64,000 nucleotides of DNA from Sanguibacter keddieii DSM 10542 (GTDB lineage Bacteria; Actinomycetota; Actinomycetes; Actinomycetales; Cellulomonadaceae). The notes under the pieces are model-generated. The model had not been told where the DNA came from, ran no database searches, and saw only the letters and a list, made by a program, of their open reading frames with translations. Position 1 is the first letter of the stretch; each line of letters begins with the position of its first letter. The stretch is taken from positions 124,001-188,000 of the forward strand of contig NC_013521.1 of NCBI RefSeq assembly GCF_000024925.1, written 5' to 3'. This document shows, piece by piece, positions 8,637 to 15,988 of this stretch. A program made the position numbers and the translations under genes.

Positions 8637-9224
8637 ATGGCGATCATCTACCAGGCGACCCTCGTACCCAGCAAGGCCGAGATCGTCGCGTCCTGGCTCC
8701 CCACCCAGCCGTGGTTCGACGGGCCGGCAGACGTCGCGACCCCCGTCGCCGCGTACCGGTTCGACGACCCCGAGGGCGAGGTCGGCGTCGAGTCGCTCCT
8801 CCTCGACGTCCACGGCCGGCTCGTCCACGTGCCCCTGACCTACCGCGCCGCAGCGCTCCCCGGAGCAGAGCAGTGGCTGCTGGGCACCCTCGAGCACTCC
8901 GTGCTCGGCACCCGCTGGGTGTACGACGCCCAGGGCGACCCGGTCTACCGTGCCGAGCTCACGCGCGCGGTCCAGGAGGGCGACACCCAGGTGCCCATGA
9001 TGGTCGAGACCCCCGACGGCCCCGTCGAGCGCGAGCCGAGCATCCACGTCCGCGGCAGCGGGAGCGACGGCCCCGCCGCCACCCGGCCCGACGGTGCCCG
9101 CGGGCCCGAGGACGTCGCCGTCGTGCGCTTCCCCTCGCCCGACGTCGAGGTGCCGACCGCAGGGACGCTCGTCGGGACCCTCGTGGGGCAGGACGACGAG
9201 CTGCTGCTCGCCTATCTGGTCTGA
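8637..9224 (+). CDS. Maltokinase N-terminal cap-like (Mak_N_cap) domain protein
   Basis: The 195-residue protein opens MAIIYQATLVPSKAEIVASW, then LPTQPWF, the look of the small alpha/beta cap found at the front of mycobacterial maltokinases. In family members such as this one the cap stands alone: there is no kinase domain, HxN motif or DFG-like Asp. The C-terminal ~50 residues are Gly/Asp/Pro-rich and probably disordered. Function is not established. TACATT ends 7 nt before the ATG, a possible leaderless start. It lies between sbcC and metP and shares no obvious pathway with either. Confidence 0.65.
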   Translation: MAIIYQATLVPSKAEIVASWLPTQPWFDGPADVATPVAAYRFDDPEGEVGVESLLLDVHGRLVHVPLTYRAAALPGAEQWLLGTLEHSVLGTRWVYDAQGDPVYRAELTRAVQEGDTQVPMMVETPDGPVEREPSIHVRGSGSDGPAATRPDGARGPEDVAVVRFPSPDVEVPTAGTLVGTLVGQDDELLLAYLV

Positions 9225-9349
9225 CGGACAGGCGGCTCGGAGGGCAGGCGGTCGAGACGGCAGCCTGCGGATGCGAGCGCCTACCAGAGCCGGACAAGTC
9301 CGACTTCTCCACATGCTGGTACCGAGGTGCGAGGCCGACCGGTGACCCC

Positions 9350-9355
9350 TAGGGT
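9350..9355 (+). promoter_or_regulatory. Candidate -10 element for metPS
   Basis: TAGGGT lies 42 nt upstream of the metP start. The -35 region has no good match. This is the best -10 hexamer in the intergenic stretch. Just upstream, GGAC-AA-GTCC at about 9291 forms a small hairpin. Confidence 0.35.
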
Positions 9356-9396
9356 TGCCGGGTCCTCAGCACACCCCACCGGATCGGAGACGCGAC

Positions 9397-10959
9397 ATGG
9401 CGCGCGCGAAGACCTCGACGGAACGCGAGCAGTGGTCCGGCCAGACCGGCTTCATCCTCGCGGCGATCGGCTCAGCCGTCGGCCTCGGCAACATCTGGCG
9501 CTTCCCCGGCGTCGCGTACGAGAACGGCGGGGGAGCGTTCCTCGTCCCGTACGTCATCGCGCTGCTGGTCATCGGCATCCCGGTGCTGTTCTTCGACTAC
9601 GCGCTGGGCCACCGGTTCCGCGGGTCGGCCCCCACCGTCTTCCGACGCCTCACCCGTCGCGCCGAGGCGCTCGGCTGGTTCCAGGTCGGCATCTCGATCG
9701 TCATCATCCTGTACTACACGGTGATCATCGCGTGGGCGCTGAGCTTCGTCTGGTTCTCCGTCGAGCAGACCTGGGGCGACGACGCCGCAGGGTTCTTCAC
9801 CAACGACTTCCTGCGGACCTCCGCCGAGCCGGGCATCGGCCTCGACGTCGTCCCCGGAGTCTTCTGGCCCCTCGTCGGGACCTGGGTCGTCACCCTCGGC
9901 ATCCTCGCCCTCGGCGTGCAGAAGGGCCTCGAGCGCTCGAACGTCATCTTCCTGCCGCTGCTCGTGGTGCTCTTCGCGGCGCTCGTGGTCCGCGCGCTGT
10001 TCCTCGACGGCGCCACCGACGGGCTCAACGCCTTCTTCACGCCCGACTGGTCGGCCCTGCTGCACCCGGGCGTGTGGATCGCCGCCGTCGCGCACATCTT
10101 CTTCTCGCTGTCGATCGCCTTCGGCATCATGGTGACGTACTCGTCGTACCTCAAGCGACGCTCCAACCTCACCTCGTCGGGTCTCGTCGTCGCGTTCTCC
10201 AACTCGTCCTTCGAGATCCTCGCGGGCGTCGGGGTCTTCGCGACCCTCGGCTTCATGGCGCACCAGCAGGGCGTGGGCGTCGACGACCTCGAGGGCCTCA
10301 CCGGGCCGACGCTCTCGTTCAGCACCTTCCCGCAGATCATCTCCGCGATGCCCGGCGGGTCGTTCTTCGGCGTGCTGTTCTTCCTGTCCCTGGCCGTCGC
10401 GGGCCTCACCTCGCTGCTCTCCCTGCTGCAGGTGGTCTCGGCCGCGTTCCAGGAGAAGTTCGGCTGGGACCCCCGCCAGGCCGCGCTGCGCGTCGGAGGG
10501 ATCGCCGCCGTGATCTCGATCCTGCTCTTCTCGACGACCACCGCGCTGCACGTCCTCGACGTCCTCGACAAGTGGGCCAACGAGGTCGGGGTCATCACCT
10601 CGGCCGTCGTCATGACCGCCCTCGTGGCGTGGCGGCTGCGACTGCTGCCCCAGCTCCGGTGGCACCTCAACGCGGTGTCCTCCACGCGCATCGGCGTCTG
10701 GTGGGTCTACGTCGTCGGTGTCGTCGTGCCCCTCGTCATCGGCTACATGCTCGTCTCCGGGGTGTGGATGCTCATCACCGAGGGCTACGACGGCTACCCG
10801 CTGTGGTTCCGCCTCGTGTTCGGCTGGGGCGCGATCGCGTTCATGGTCGTCTTCGCGGTCATCATGACGAAGGTCCGCTGGGCCAAGGACCCGGACGACT
10901 TCGTCCCCTGGCCCCCGCTGCCCGAGGGCGGCCTCACCACGAAGGAGGTCCGCTCGTGA
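9397..10959 (+). CDS. metP: Sodium:neurotransmitter symporter-family amino-acid importer (MetP type)
   Basis: This 520-residue LeuT-fold transporter is a secondary Na+-driven amino-acid importer in the cytoplasmic membrane. The first helix carries the family signature GSAVGLGNIWRFP after a WSGQ lead; ENGGGAFLVPY, the long helix 3 and PGGSFFGVLFFLSL around helix 7 follow. The ATG at 9397 has GGAGA 6 nt upstream. The stop overlaps the start of a tiny membrane subunit, as in the Corynebacterium glutamicum methionine/alanine importer MetPS. I infer methionine or alanine as substrate from that pairing only; other NSS substrates are possible. Confidence 0.85.
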   Translation: MARAKTSTEREQWSGQTGFILAAIGSAVGLGNIWRFPGVAYENGGGAFLVPYVIALLVIGIPVLFFDYALGHRFRGSAPTVFRRLTRRAEALGWFQVGISIVIILYYTVIIAWALSFVWFSVEQTWGDDAAGFFTNDFLRTSAEPGIGLDVVPGVFWPLVGTWVVTLGILALGVQKGLERSNVIFLPLLVVLFAALVVRALFLDGATDGLNAFFTPDWSALLHPGVWIAAVAHIFFSLSIAFGIMVTYSSYLKRRSNLTSSGLVVAFSNSSFEILAGVGVFATLGFMAHQQGVGVDDLEGLTGPTLSFSTFPQIISAMPGGSFFGVLFFLSLAVAGLTSLLSLLQVVSAAFQEKFGWDPRQAALRVGGIAAVISILLFSTTTALHVLDVLDKWANEVGVITSAVVMTALVAWRLRLLPQLRWHLNAVSSTRIGVWWVYVVGVVVPLVIGYMLVSGVWMLITEGYDGYPLWFRLVFGWGAIAFMVVFAVIMTKVRWAKDPDDFVPWPPLPEGGLTTKEVRS

Positions 10960-11108
10960 CCACCACCGCGATCGTCGTCCTCGTGCTGTCCCTCGTGGTC
11001 GTCTGGGGTGGTCTCGTGCTGAGCATCCTCAACCTCCGCCGAGCCCCCCAGGACTCGACCGACCCCGACGTCCCGGCCGACACCGACGACCCTGGTCCCG
11101 GCGCCTGA
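10956..11108 (+). CDS. metS: MetS-type small subunit of the NSS transporter
   Basis: This 50-residue protein starts at a GTG that overlaps the metP stop (GTGA) and is preceded by a strong AAGGAGG. It has one membrane helix (AIVVLVLSLVVVWGGLVLSI), then LNLRRAP and an acidic tail. This fits the methionine/alanine import NSS small subunit, which in Corynebacterium glutamicum is required for MetP activity. Translational coupling implies near-equal stoichiometry. A pair of short arms (CCCCGTG/CACGGGG) between 11123 and 11170 might form a terminator. Confidence 0.85.
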   Translation: MTTTAIVVLVLSLVVVWGGLVLSILNLRRAPQDSTDPDVPADTDDPGPGA

Positions 11109-11185
11109 CACCCCGCACCACCCCGTGCTCTCCTGCTGGGCGTCTCTCGACGACCGGCGGGATCACGGGGTAGCGGGAGATCTGG

Positions 11186-11791
11186 TCAAGCAGCGCTGAG
11201 GATCGCGACCAGGAAGTCGGAGTCTGCTGCGTACGGCCGCAGGTCCCAGGTGGAGAAGGTCGCGTCCACCTGCAGCCCTGCGGTCTCGACGTCGGCGAAG
11301 AAGGCCTCCGGCAGGTAGCCGCGGGCGGTCCCGAAGCCGACGGCGACCCGGCCCTGCGGAGCCAGGTGCGCACGCATGCGGCTGAGCGCCGGAGCATGCG
11401 TGGCGTGGCCGAGGAAGGTCATCACGTTGCCCGCGCAGACGATCACGTCGAAGGGGTCGTCGATCCCGTGGGCCGCCAGGTCGAGCTCGGCGAGGTCGCC
11501 CACCACCCACGTGCCGTCCGGGTGGTCCTCTCTCGCCGCATCGATCAGCACCGGGTCGACGTCGACACCCACCGTGGTGTGGCCGACGGCCGTCAGCGCC
11601 GCCGCGACCCGGCCCGGTCCGCAGCCGGCGTCGAGGATGCGGGACCCGCGAGGCACCATCGCGTCGACGAACCGTGCCTCGCCCGCGAGGTCGGCGCCCT
11701 CGGCGGCCATCGTGCGCATCCGGGTCGCGTACCAGACGGAGTGCTCCGGGCGCTGGGCGACCATGTCCTCCCACAGGGACGGAGTACGCAT
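11186..11791 (-). CDS. Class I SAM-dependent methyltransferase
   Basis: The 201-residue Rossmann-fold protein has motif I LDAGCGPGRVAAAL near residue 55, an acidic end of strand 2 (VGVDVDP), GDLAELD, and FDVIVCAGNVMTF at the motif IV position. This layout matches the Methyltransf_25/11 families of small-molecule enzymes. The substrate is unknown. The ATG at 11791 is preceded by GAAAGG about 10 nt upstream. It is transcribed away from the iron-transporter gene and convergently with metPS. The leader between 11792 and 12041 holds the divergent promoters and no further gene that I can support. Confidence 0.75.
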   Translation of the reverse strand: MRTPSLWEDMVAQRPEHSVWYATRMRTMAAEGADLAGEARFVDAMVPRGSRILDAGCGPGRVAAALTAVGHTTVGVDVDPVLIDAAREDHPDGTWVVGDLAELDLAAHGIDDPFDVIVCAGNVMTFLGHATHAPALSRMRAHLAPQGRVAVGFGTARGYLPEAFFADVETAGLQVDATFSTWDLRPYAADSDFLVAILSAA

Positions 11792-12041
11792 GGGCGACGA
11801 CCTTTCTTCGGGGCGAGCAGCACGCAGCGCGCGCCGGGTGCAGGACCAGTCGACCCTATCGGTGCCGACGGTCGCCAGGTCGGGACGGACGACCCAGACG
11901 TCGGTGGGTGGCCGAGCGCACCGGTCCGGACGACCGTGCACCCCCCCGTGCGGGAGCCCGTCGCCGGCCGTGCGGGGACCCGTCCTGCGCGGCTGCGCCC
12001 GTCCGAAGTCCGGATCGGCGAGATCCCGGCAGACTGTCACC

Positions 12042-13139
12042 ATGACGACCGACCAGCCACCCGCCGCCGCGCCCCGCGCCCGCACGCCGCGCGACGTCCG
12101 CCGATGGCGCCGCAACCTCGCCGACGAGCGGGCCGAGGGAGCCGTGTACCGCGAGCTCGCGGCGCGTCGGTCGGGGGAGGAACGCGAGATCCTCGTGGCT
12201 CTCGCCACCGCCGAGCAGCGTCACGAGCAGCACTGGCTCGACCTCCTCGGCGACGACGTCGGCCGACCGCTGCGCGGCCAGTGGCGCACCCGCGTCCTCG
12301 CGGTCCTGGCACGACGCTTCGGCGGGGTGTTCGTGCTGGCCCTCGCCCAGCAGGCGGAGTCGCGCTCCACCTACGACGTGGACGTCGACGCGACCGCGGC
12401 GATGGCGGCCGACGAGCGCATCCACGGCGAGGTGGTGCGCGGGCTGGCGACCCGAGGGCGCACCCGCATCTCCGGGACCTTCCGGGCTGCGGTGTTCGGG
12501 GCGAACGACGGGCTGGTGTCCAACCTCGCCCTCATCCTCGGTGTCGGTGCGTCGGGTGTCGCGCCCGGGACCATCCTGCTCACCGGCCTCGCCGGGCTGT
12601 TCTCGGGGGCGCTGTCGATGGCGGCCGGCGAATACGTCTCCGTGCGATCGCAGCGCGAGCTGCTCGCGGCCTCCGACCCGAGCCCGGACGCGTCGGCGGC
12701 CATCGGGCACCTCGACGTCGACGCCAACGAGCTCGCCCTCGTCTACCGGGCGCGCGGGCTCGCCCCCGACGAGGCGCAGGCCCGCGCGGACGCGGCCCTC
12801 GCCGCCTCGTCGGCGTCGACCGAGATCGCCCCGTCGAGCGTCCCGGACGCGCACGAGGAGATCGGCACGGCGCTCGGGGCCGCGGCCTCGAGCTTCTGCT
12901 TCTTCGCGTCGGGCGCCCTGGTCCCGGTGCTGCCGTACCTCTTCGGTGTCGAGGGCTTTGCGGCGGTGGCGACCAGCGCCGTGCTCGTCGGGCTGTCGCT
13001 GTGCGTCACGGGCGCGATCGTCGGGGTGCTGTCCGGGGCGTCGCCGGTCCGGCGCGCCCTGCGCCAGCTCGCTATCGGCTTCGGTGCCGCGGCCGCGACC
13101 TACCTGCTCGGGCTGCTCTTCGGCGCGACCGTCGGCTGA
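12042..13139 (+). CDS. Ferritin-like/VIT1 fusion iron(manganese) transporter
   Basis: This 365-residue protein combines an N-terminal ferritin-like helical domain (Glu and His pairs in VYRELAARRSGEE, LATAEQRHEQHW, and later Glu/His residues to ~130) with a C-terminal CCC1/VIT1 membrane domain (FGANDGLVSNLALILG, LFSGALSMAAGEYVS, then three helices). MbfA-type fusions of this kind export Fe2+ or Mn2+ and help withstand peroxide. CAGACT ends 6 nt before the ATG and no ribosome site is visible. The gene ends inside the 3' end of convergent fprA (40-bp overlap), next to the oxidative-stress pair. Confidence 0.85.
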   Translation: MTTDQPPAAAPRARTPRDVRRWRRNLADERAEGAVYRELAARRSGEEREILVALATAEQRHEQHWLDLLGDDVGRPLRGQWRTRVLAVLARRFGGVFVLALAQQAESRSTYDVDVDATAAMAADERIHGEVVRGLATRGRTRISGTFRAAVFGANDGLVSNLALILGVGASGVAPGTILLTGLAGLFSGALSMAAGEYVSVRSQRELLAASDPSPDASAAIGHLDVDANELALVYRARGLAPDEAQARADAALAASSASTEIAPSSVPDAHEEIGTALGAAASSFCFFASGALVPVLPYLFGVEGFAAVATSAVLVGLSLCVTGAIVGVLSGASPVRRALRQLAIGFGAAAATYLLGLLFGATVG

Positions 13140-14575
13140 CCGGTCCGTCCTCCGCTCGCCGCCTCGACGAGGTCGGTCCACCGGGAGATCTTCACGCGGT
13201 CCCGTCCCTGTGGCTCCCCCAGGGCGCGCTCGGCCGCGTCGACGTGCAGCCAGCCCGACCAGCCCACCGGCGTGATGCCGCGGTCGCGCAGCAGGTCCTC
13301 GACCGCCGTCGGCCCCGGGTGCGTGCAGCGGGTGCTGGCCGCGCAGTCGGCGAGGACCGAGGCGACGGTCTCGGCGGCGTCGGACTTCGTCGACCCGATG
13401 AGCCCGACAGGGCCCCGCCGGGCCCAGCCGGTCACGTACCGGCCGGGGACCGCAGCGCCGTCCGCGTCGAGCACGCGACCCGCCCGGCTCGGCACGACCG
13501 CCCGCACCGGGTCGAAGGGCAGGCCAGGGACCGGGGCGCTGCGGTAGCCGACGGCCCGGTACACCGCCTGGACCGGGTACGTCTGGAAGGTCCCCGACCC
13601 GGAGACGTGCCCGAACCCGTCCGGGACGGTGCGCTCGGTGCGGATCCCTGTCACCGCGGTGGTGCCGAGGATCTCCGCGGGCGCCTCGTAGAAGTGCACG
13701 TGGAGCCGGCGCGCTGCTGGTGGCGTGGCCGGAGGGCGCGCAGACCACTCGGCGAAGGTCTCGGCGGTGAGCCGTCGCTGCGCGCTCTGGGCTGCGACCC
13801 GTCGGGCGTGGTCGTCGAGGACGACGTCGGCGGGGTCGACGACCACCTCGACGCCGGCCAGGTCGCCGAACTCGCGGAGCTCCTTGGCCGAGAACCGGGT
13901 CTCGGCCGGACCACGGCGGGCGAACAGGTGGACGGTCTGCACCTGGTTCGCGCGCAGCGCCGACCAGACCTCGTCGTGGACGTCGGTGGTGGCGAGCGCC
14001 TCGGGGTCCTTGACGAGCATGCGGGTGATGTCGAGCGCGACGTTCCCCGCGCCGACCACGGCCACGTCGCGCGCGTCGAGCGGCCAGCCGGCCGGCGCGT
14101 CGGGGTGCCCGTCGTACCAGGACACGAAGTCGGCCGCCCCGAAGGAGCCGGGGAGGTCGACCCCCGGGACGTCCAGCGCGGCATCCGTGCTGGCTCCCGT
14201 CGCCACGACGACGGCGTCGTAGCGTGCCGCGAGCTCGTCGACCGTGAGGTCCGCACCGATCTCGACGCCGGCGAAGAGACGGACGCCCGGCTGGTCGAGC
14301 ACGGCGTGGAGCGCGTCGACGATCTTCTTGATCCGCGGGTGGTCCGGGGCGACGCCGTAGCGGACCAGGCCGAAGGGCGCGGGCAGCCGCTCGAAGAGGT
14401 CGACCGCGGTCCCGGGCGCCTGGGTCCGCAGGATGTCGGCGGCGTAGATCCCGGCGGGGCCGGCGCCGACGACCGCGACGTGCAGCCGCCGACCCTGTGG
14501 CGTCTGCGGCTGCGGCTGCGGCTGCGACGTCGGACGAGGCCGGGACTGCGGGACGGGCGGTGCGGCGACGGGCAC
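13100..14575 (-). CDS. fprA: Ferredoxin/flavodoxin-NADP+ reductase, FprA type
   Basis: This 491-residue FAD enzyme of the adrenodoxin-reductase-like class moves electrons between NADPH and ferredoxin. The FAD motif is VAVVGAGPAGIYAA, followed by LPAPFGLVRYGVAPDH, then the NADP-side VAVVGAGNVALDI, HLFARRGPAETRFS, and YVTGWARRGPVGLIGSTK at the FAD pyrophosphate end. A ~25-residue Pro/Gln-rich leader precedes the fold. GTG is chosen because GGAGG sits 4 nt upstream. It is divergent from sodA, and both starts share a mirror-symmetric SoxR-type promoter, suggesting induction by superoxide or redox-cycling compounds. Confidence 0.9.
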   Translation of the reverse strand: MPVAAPPVPQSRPRPTSQPQPQPQTPQGRRLHVAVVGAGPAGIYAADILRTQAPGTAVDLFERLPAPFGLVRYGVAPDHPRIKKIVDALHAVLDQPGVRLFAGVEIGADLTVDELAARYDAVVVATGASTDAALDVPGVDLPGSFGAADFVSWYDGHPDAPAGWPLDARDVAVVGAGNVALDITRMLVKDPEALATTDVHDEVWSALRANQVQTVHLFARRGPAETRFSAKELREFGDLAGVEVVVDPADVVLDDHARRVAAQSAQRRLTAETFAEWSARPPATPPAARRLHVHFYEAPAEILGTTAVTGIRTERTVPDGFGHVSGSGTFQTYPVQAVYRAVGYRSAPVPGLPFDPVRAVVPSRAGRVLDADGAAVPGRYVTGWARRGPVGLIGSTKSDAAETVASVLADCAASTRCTHPGPTAVEDLLRDRGITPVGWSGWLHVDAAERALGEPQGRDRVKISRWTDLVEAASGGRTGQPTVAPKSSPSR

Positions 14576-14608
14576 GGGGCCTCCAGGTGTGGTGGTGAGG
14601 TCCTGGCG

Positions 14609-14639
14609 ACGCTAGGACCTCAAGCGCGCTCGAGGTCAA
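14609..14639 (-). promoter_or_regulatory. fprA promoter with SoxR-type operator
   Basis: On the minus strand, -35 TTGACC and -10 TAGCGT are separated by 19 bp, the overlong spacer typical of MerR-family activators. The spacer holds an 18-bp imperfect palindrome, CCTCAAGCGCGCTCGAGG (14618-14635), very close to the known SoxR box CCTCAAG-N4-CTTGAGG. It is the mirror image of the sodA promoter 27 bp away. Confidence 0.8.
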
Positions 14640-14666
14640 GACGTGCCCGACGCCCGCGACCGCACC

Positions 14667-14697
14667 TTGACCTCAACCCTGCTTGAGGTCCTAGCGT
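14667..14697 (+). promoter_or_regulatory. sodA promoter with SoxR-type operator
   Basis: -35 TTGACC (14667-14672) and -10 TAGCGT (14692-14697) are 19 bp apart and flank CCTCAACCCTGCTTGAGG (14671-14688), a SoxR-type dyad. Both hexamers are identical to those of the divergent fprA promoter. The expected transcript would start about 25 nt before the sodA ATG. Confidence 0.8.
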
Positions 14698-14725
14698 GGC
14701 GGGACCACCGACGAGAGGACCCCGC

Positions 14726-15349
14726 ATGCCCCTGTACACGCTCCCCGACCTCGCCTACGACTACTCCGCGCTCGAGCCCGCCGTGAGCGGCCGCATCATG
14801 GAGCTCCACCACAGCAAGCACCACCAGGCCTACGTCAACGGCGCGAACACCGCCCTCGAGCAGCTGGCCGAGGCCCGCAGCACCGGTGACCTCACGGGCG
14901 TCAACAAGCTCGAGAAGGACCTCGCCTTCAACCTCGGCGGCCACGTCAACCACTCGATCTTCTGGGCGAACCTGCGCCCCGCGGCCGACGGCGGGCCCGA
15001 GGGCGAGCTGGCCGCCGCGATCGACGAGGGCTTCGGCTCCTTCGACGCCTTCACGGCGCACTTCACCGCTGTCGCGCTCGGGGTCCAGGGCTCGGGCTGG
15101 GCCGTCCTCGCGTGGGACACCCTCGGCGCGCGGCCGATCATCGTCCAGCTCTACGACCAGCAGGGGAACCTGCCCGCCGGGATCGTCCCGCTGCTCATGC
15201 TCGACGTGTGGGAGCACGCCTACTACCTCGACTACCAGAACGTCCGGGCCGACTACGTCAAGGCGTTCTGGACGATCGTCGACTGGGACGACGTCGCGGC
15301 GCGGCTCGAGCGTGCGCGCGCGGTCGGGAACCTCGTCACGTTCCCCTGA
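14726..15349 (+). CDS. sodA: Superoxide dismutase, Fe/Mn family
   Basis: This 207-residue cytosolic enzyme dismutates superoxide to O2 and H2O2. Metal ligands are visible as His28 (LHHSKHH), His76 (GGHVNHSIFW), Asp160 and His164 (LDVWEHAYYLDYQN). Length and all signature blocks are normal. Fe and Mn forms cannot be separated with certainty; Gly71/72 and Gln147 placement is typical of Mn or cambialistic types. The ATG has GAGAGGA 6 nt upstream. Expression is probably controlled through the SoxR-type box ahead of it, together with fprA. Confidence 0.95.
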   Translation: MPLYTLPDLAYDYSALEPAVSGRIMELHHSKHHQAYVNGANTALEQLAEARSTGDLTGVNKLEKDLAFNLGGHVNHSIFWANLRPAADGGPEGELAAAIDEGFGSFDAFTAHFTAVALGVQGSGWAVLAWDTLGARPIIVQLYDQQGNLPAGIVPLLMLDVWEHAYYLDYQNVRADYVKAFWTIVDWDDVAARLERARAVGNLVTFP

Positions 15350-15430
15350 GTGACCGAGGAGCCGAGGTGTCGAAGAACCTGGCGCGGCCGGCCTTGCTGA
15401 TCTTGATGCCCCTGCTGACCGTGCCTGACC

Positions 15431-15763
15431 TCAGCGGGCCACGGTCTCCCACCGGACGAGCTCGTTGACGACGCCGTCGAGCAGGTCGTCGACCTCCTCC
15501 ATGACGTAGCCCTCCCGCCACCGGGTGGTCGGCAGCCGCACCGAGCGGACCTCGGCCGCGGTGAGGAGGGCTGCGTCGCGGCTGTCCTTGGACAGCGTCG
15601 TCGGGGACGACCAGGTGCCGGCGCGACCTCCGCCCTCGTAGTGGGCGAGTGTCGCGCGGCACCGGTCGAGGTAGTCGTCGACCTCCGCCACCGAGTACCC
15701 GGGGCGCAGCCGGGTGGACCGGAACCTCGACTCGAGCACCTCGTGGGACGTCGTCATGGCCAT
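15431..15763 (-). CDS. Small protein with two DivIVA-type domain repeats
   Basis: The 110-residue protein carries two copies of the short DivIVA N-terminal motif: RSTRLRPGYSVAEVDDYLD (about 15-33) and SVRLPTTRWREGYVMEEVDDLLD (about 73-95). DivIVA/Wag31 uses this element to sense curved membrane at poles and septa. Here the long coiled coil of true DivIVA is absent and two motifs are joined by a ~35-residue linker. It could adapt other proteins to the pole, but no function is established. It is convergent with sodA; the space between them holds no clear terminator. Confidence 0.75.
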   Translation of the reverse strand: MAMTTSHEVLESRFRSTRLRPGYSVAEVDDYLDRCRATLAHYEGGGRAGTWSSPTTLSKDSRDAALLTAAEVRSVRLPTTRWREGYVMEEVDDLLDGVVNELVRWETVAR

Positions 15764-15828
15764 ACGGTAACGATCCCGGTGCGCAGACGCGCGCGGAACC
15801 AGGCCCGTCCGAGGGCTATCATCACCGC

Positions 15829-15903
15829 ATGGATCCCATGAGCAGCTACGGGTGCGCACCTCGCAGAGGGCCGTCCGTCGAGCGTCGTCGCACGTCTGCC
15901 TGA
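15829..15903 (+). CDS. Possible leader peptide upstream of the RhtA-type exporter
   Basis: A 24-codon frame (MDPMSSYGCAPRRGPSV and an Arg-rich end) starts exactly 6 nt after a good -10 hexamer, TATCAT at 15817-15822, so it would be the first thing translated on a leaderless mRNA. It ends 85 nt before the exporter start. A GCCGGC-GAC-GCCGGC hairpin lies between them, close to the exporter ribosome site. The arrangement resembles attenuators, but coding status is not proven. Confidence 0.4.
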   Translation: MDPMSSYGCAPRRGPSVERRRTSA

Positions 15904-15988
15904 CCTGGCACCACGCCGGGTCGCGCGACGTCTCCGCTGACCCCCGCTCCTGAGCCGGCGACGCCGGCACGCTCCCCTGGGAACTTCC

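Noticed and set aside
6099-9314. A 1071-codon open frame on the minus strand opposite sbcC
   Set aside because: It is the antisense shadow of a high-GC gene: the plus strand has full SbcC motifs, and the minus product is Gly/Arg/Asp/Val-rich without any domain.
9230-9396. A SAM or other riboswitch before metPS
   Set aside because: A methionine importer made this attractive, but I find only a small GGAC-GTCC hairpin and none of the conserved SAM-I/IV core; the candidate -10 at 9350 would also leave too short a leader.
11366-14686. A 1106-codon plus-strand frame over the methyltransferase, VIT1 and fprA genes
   Set aside because: It runs across three genes with clear family motifs in other frames, and its Arg/Pro/Ala composition is that of a GC-driven shadow.
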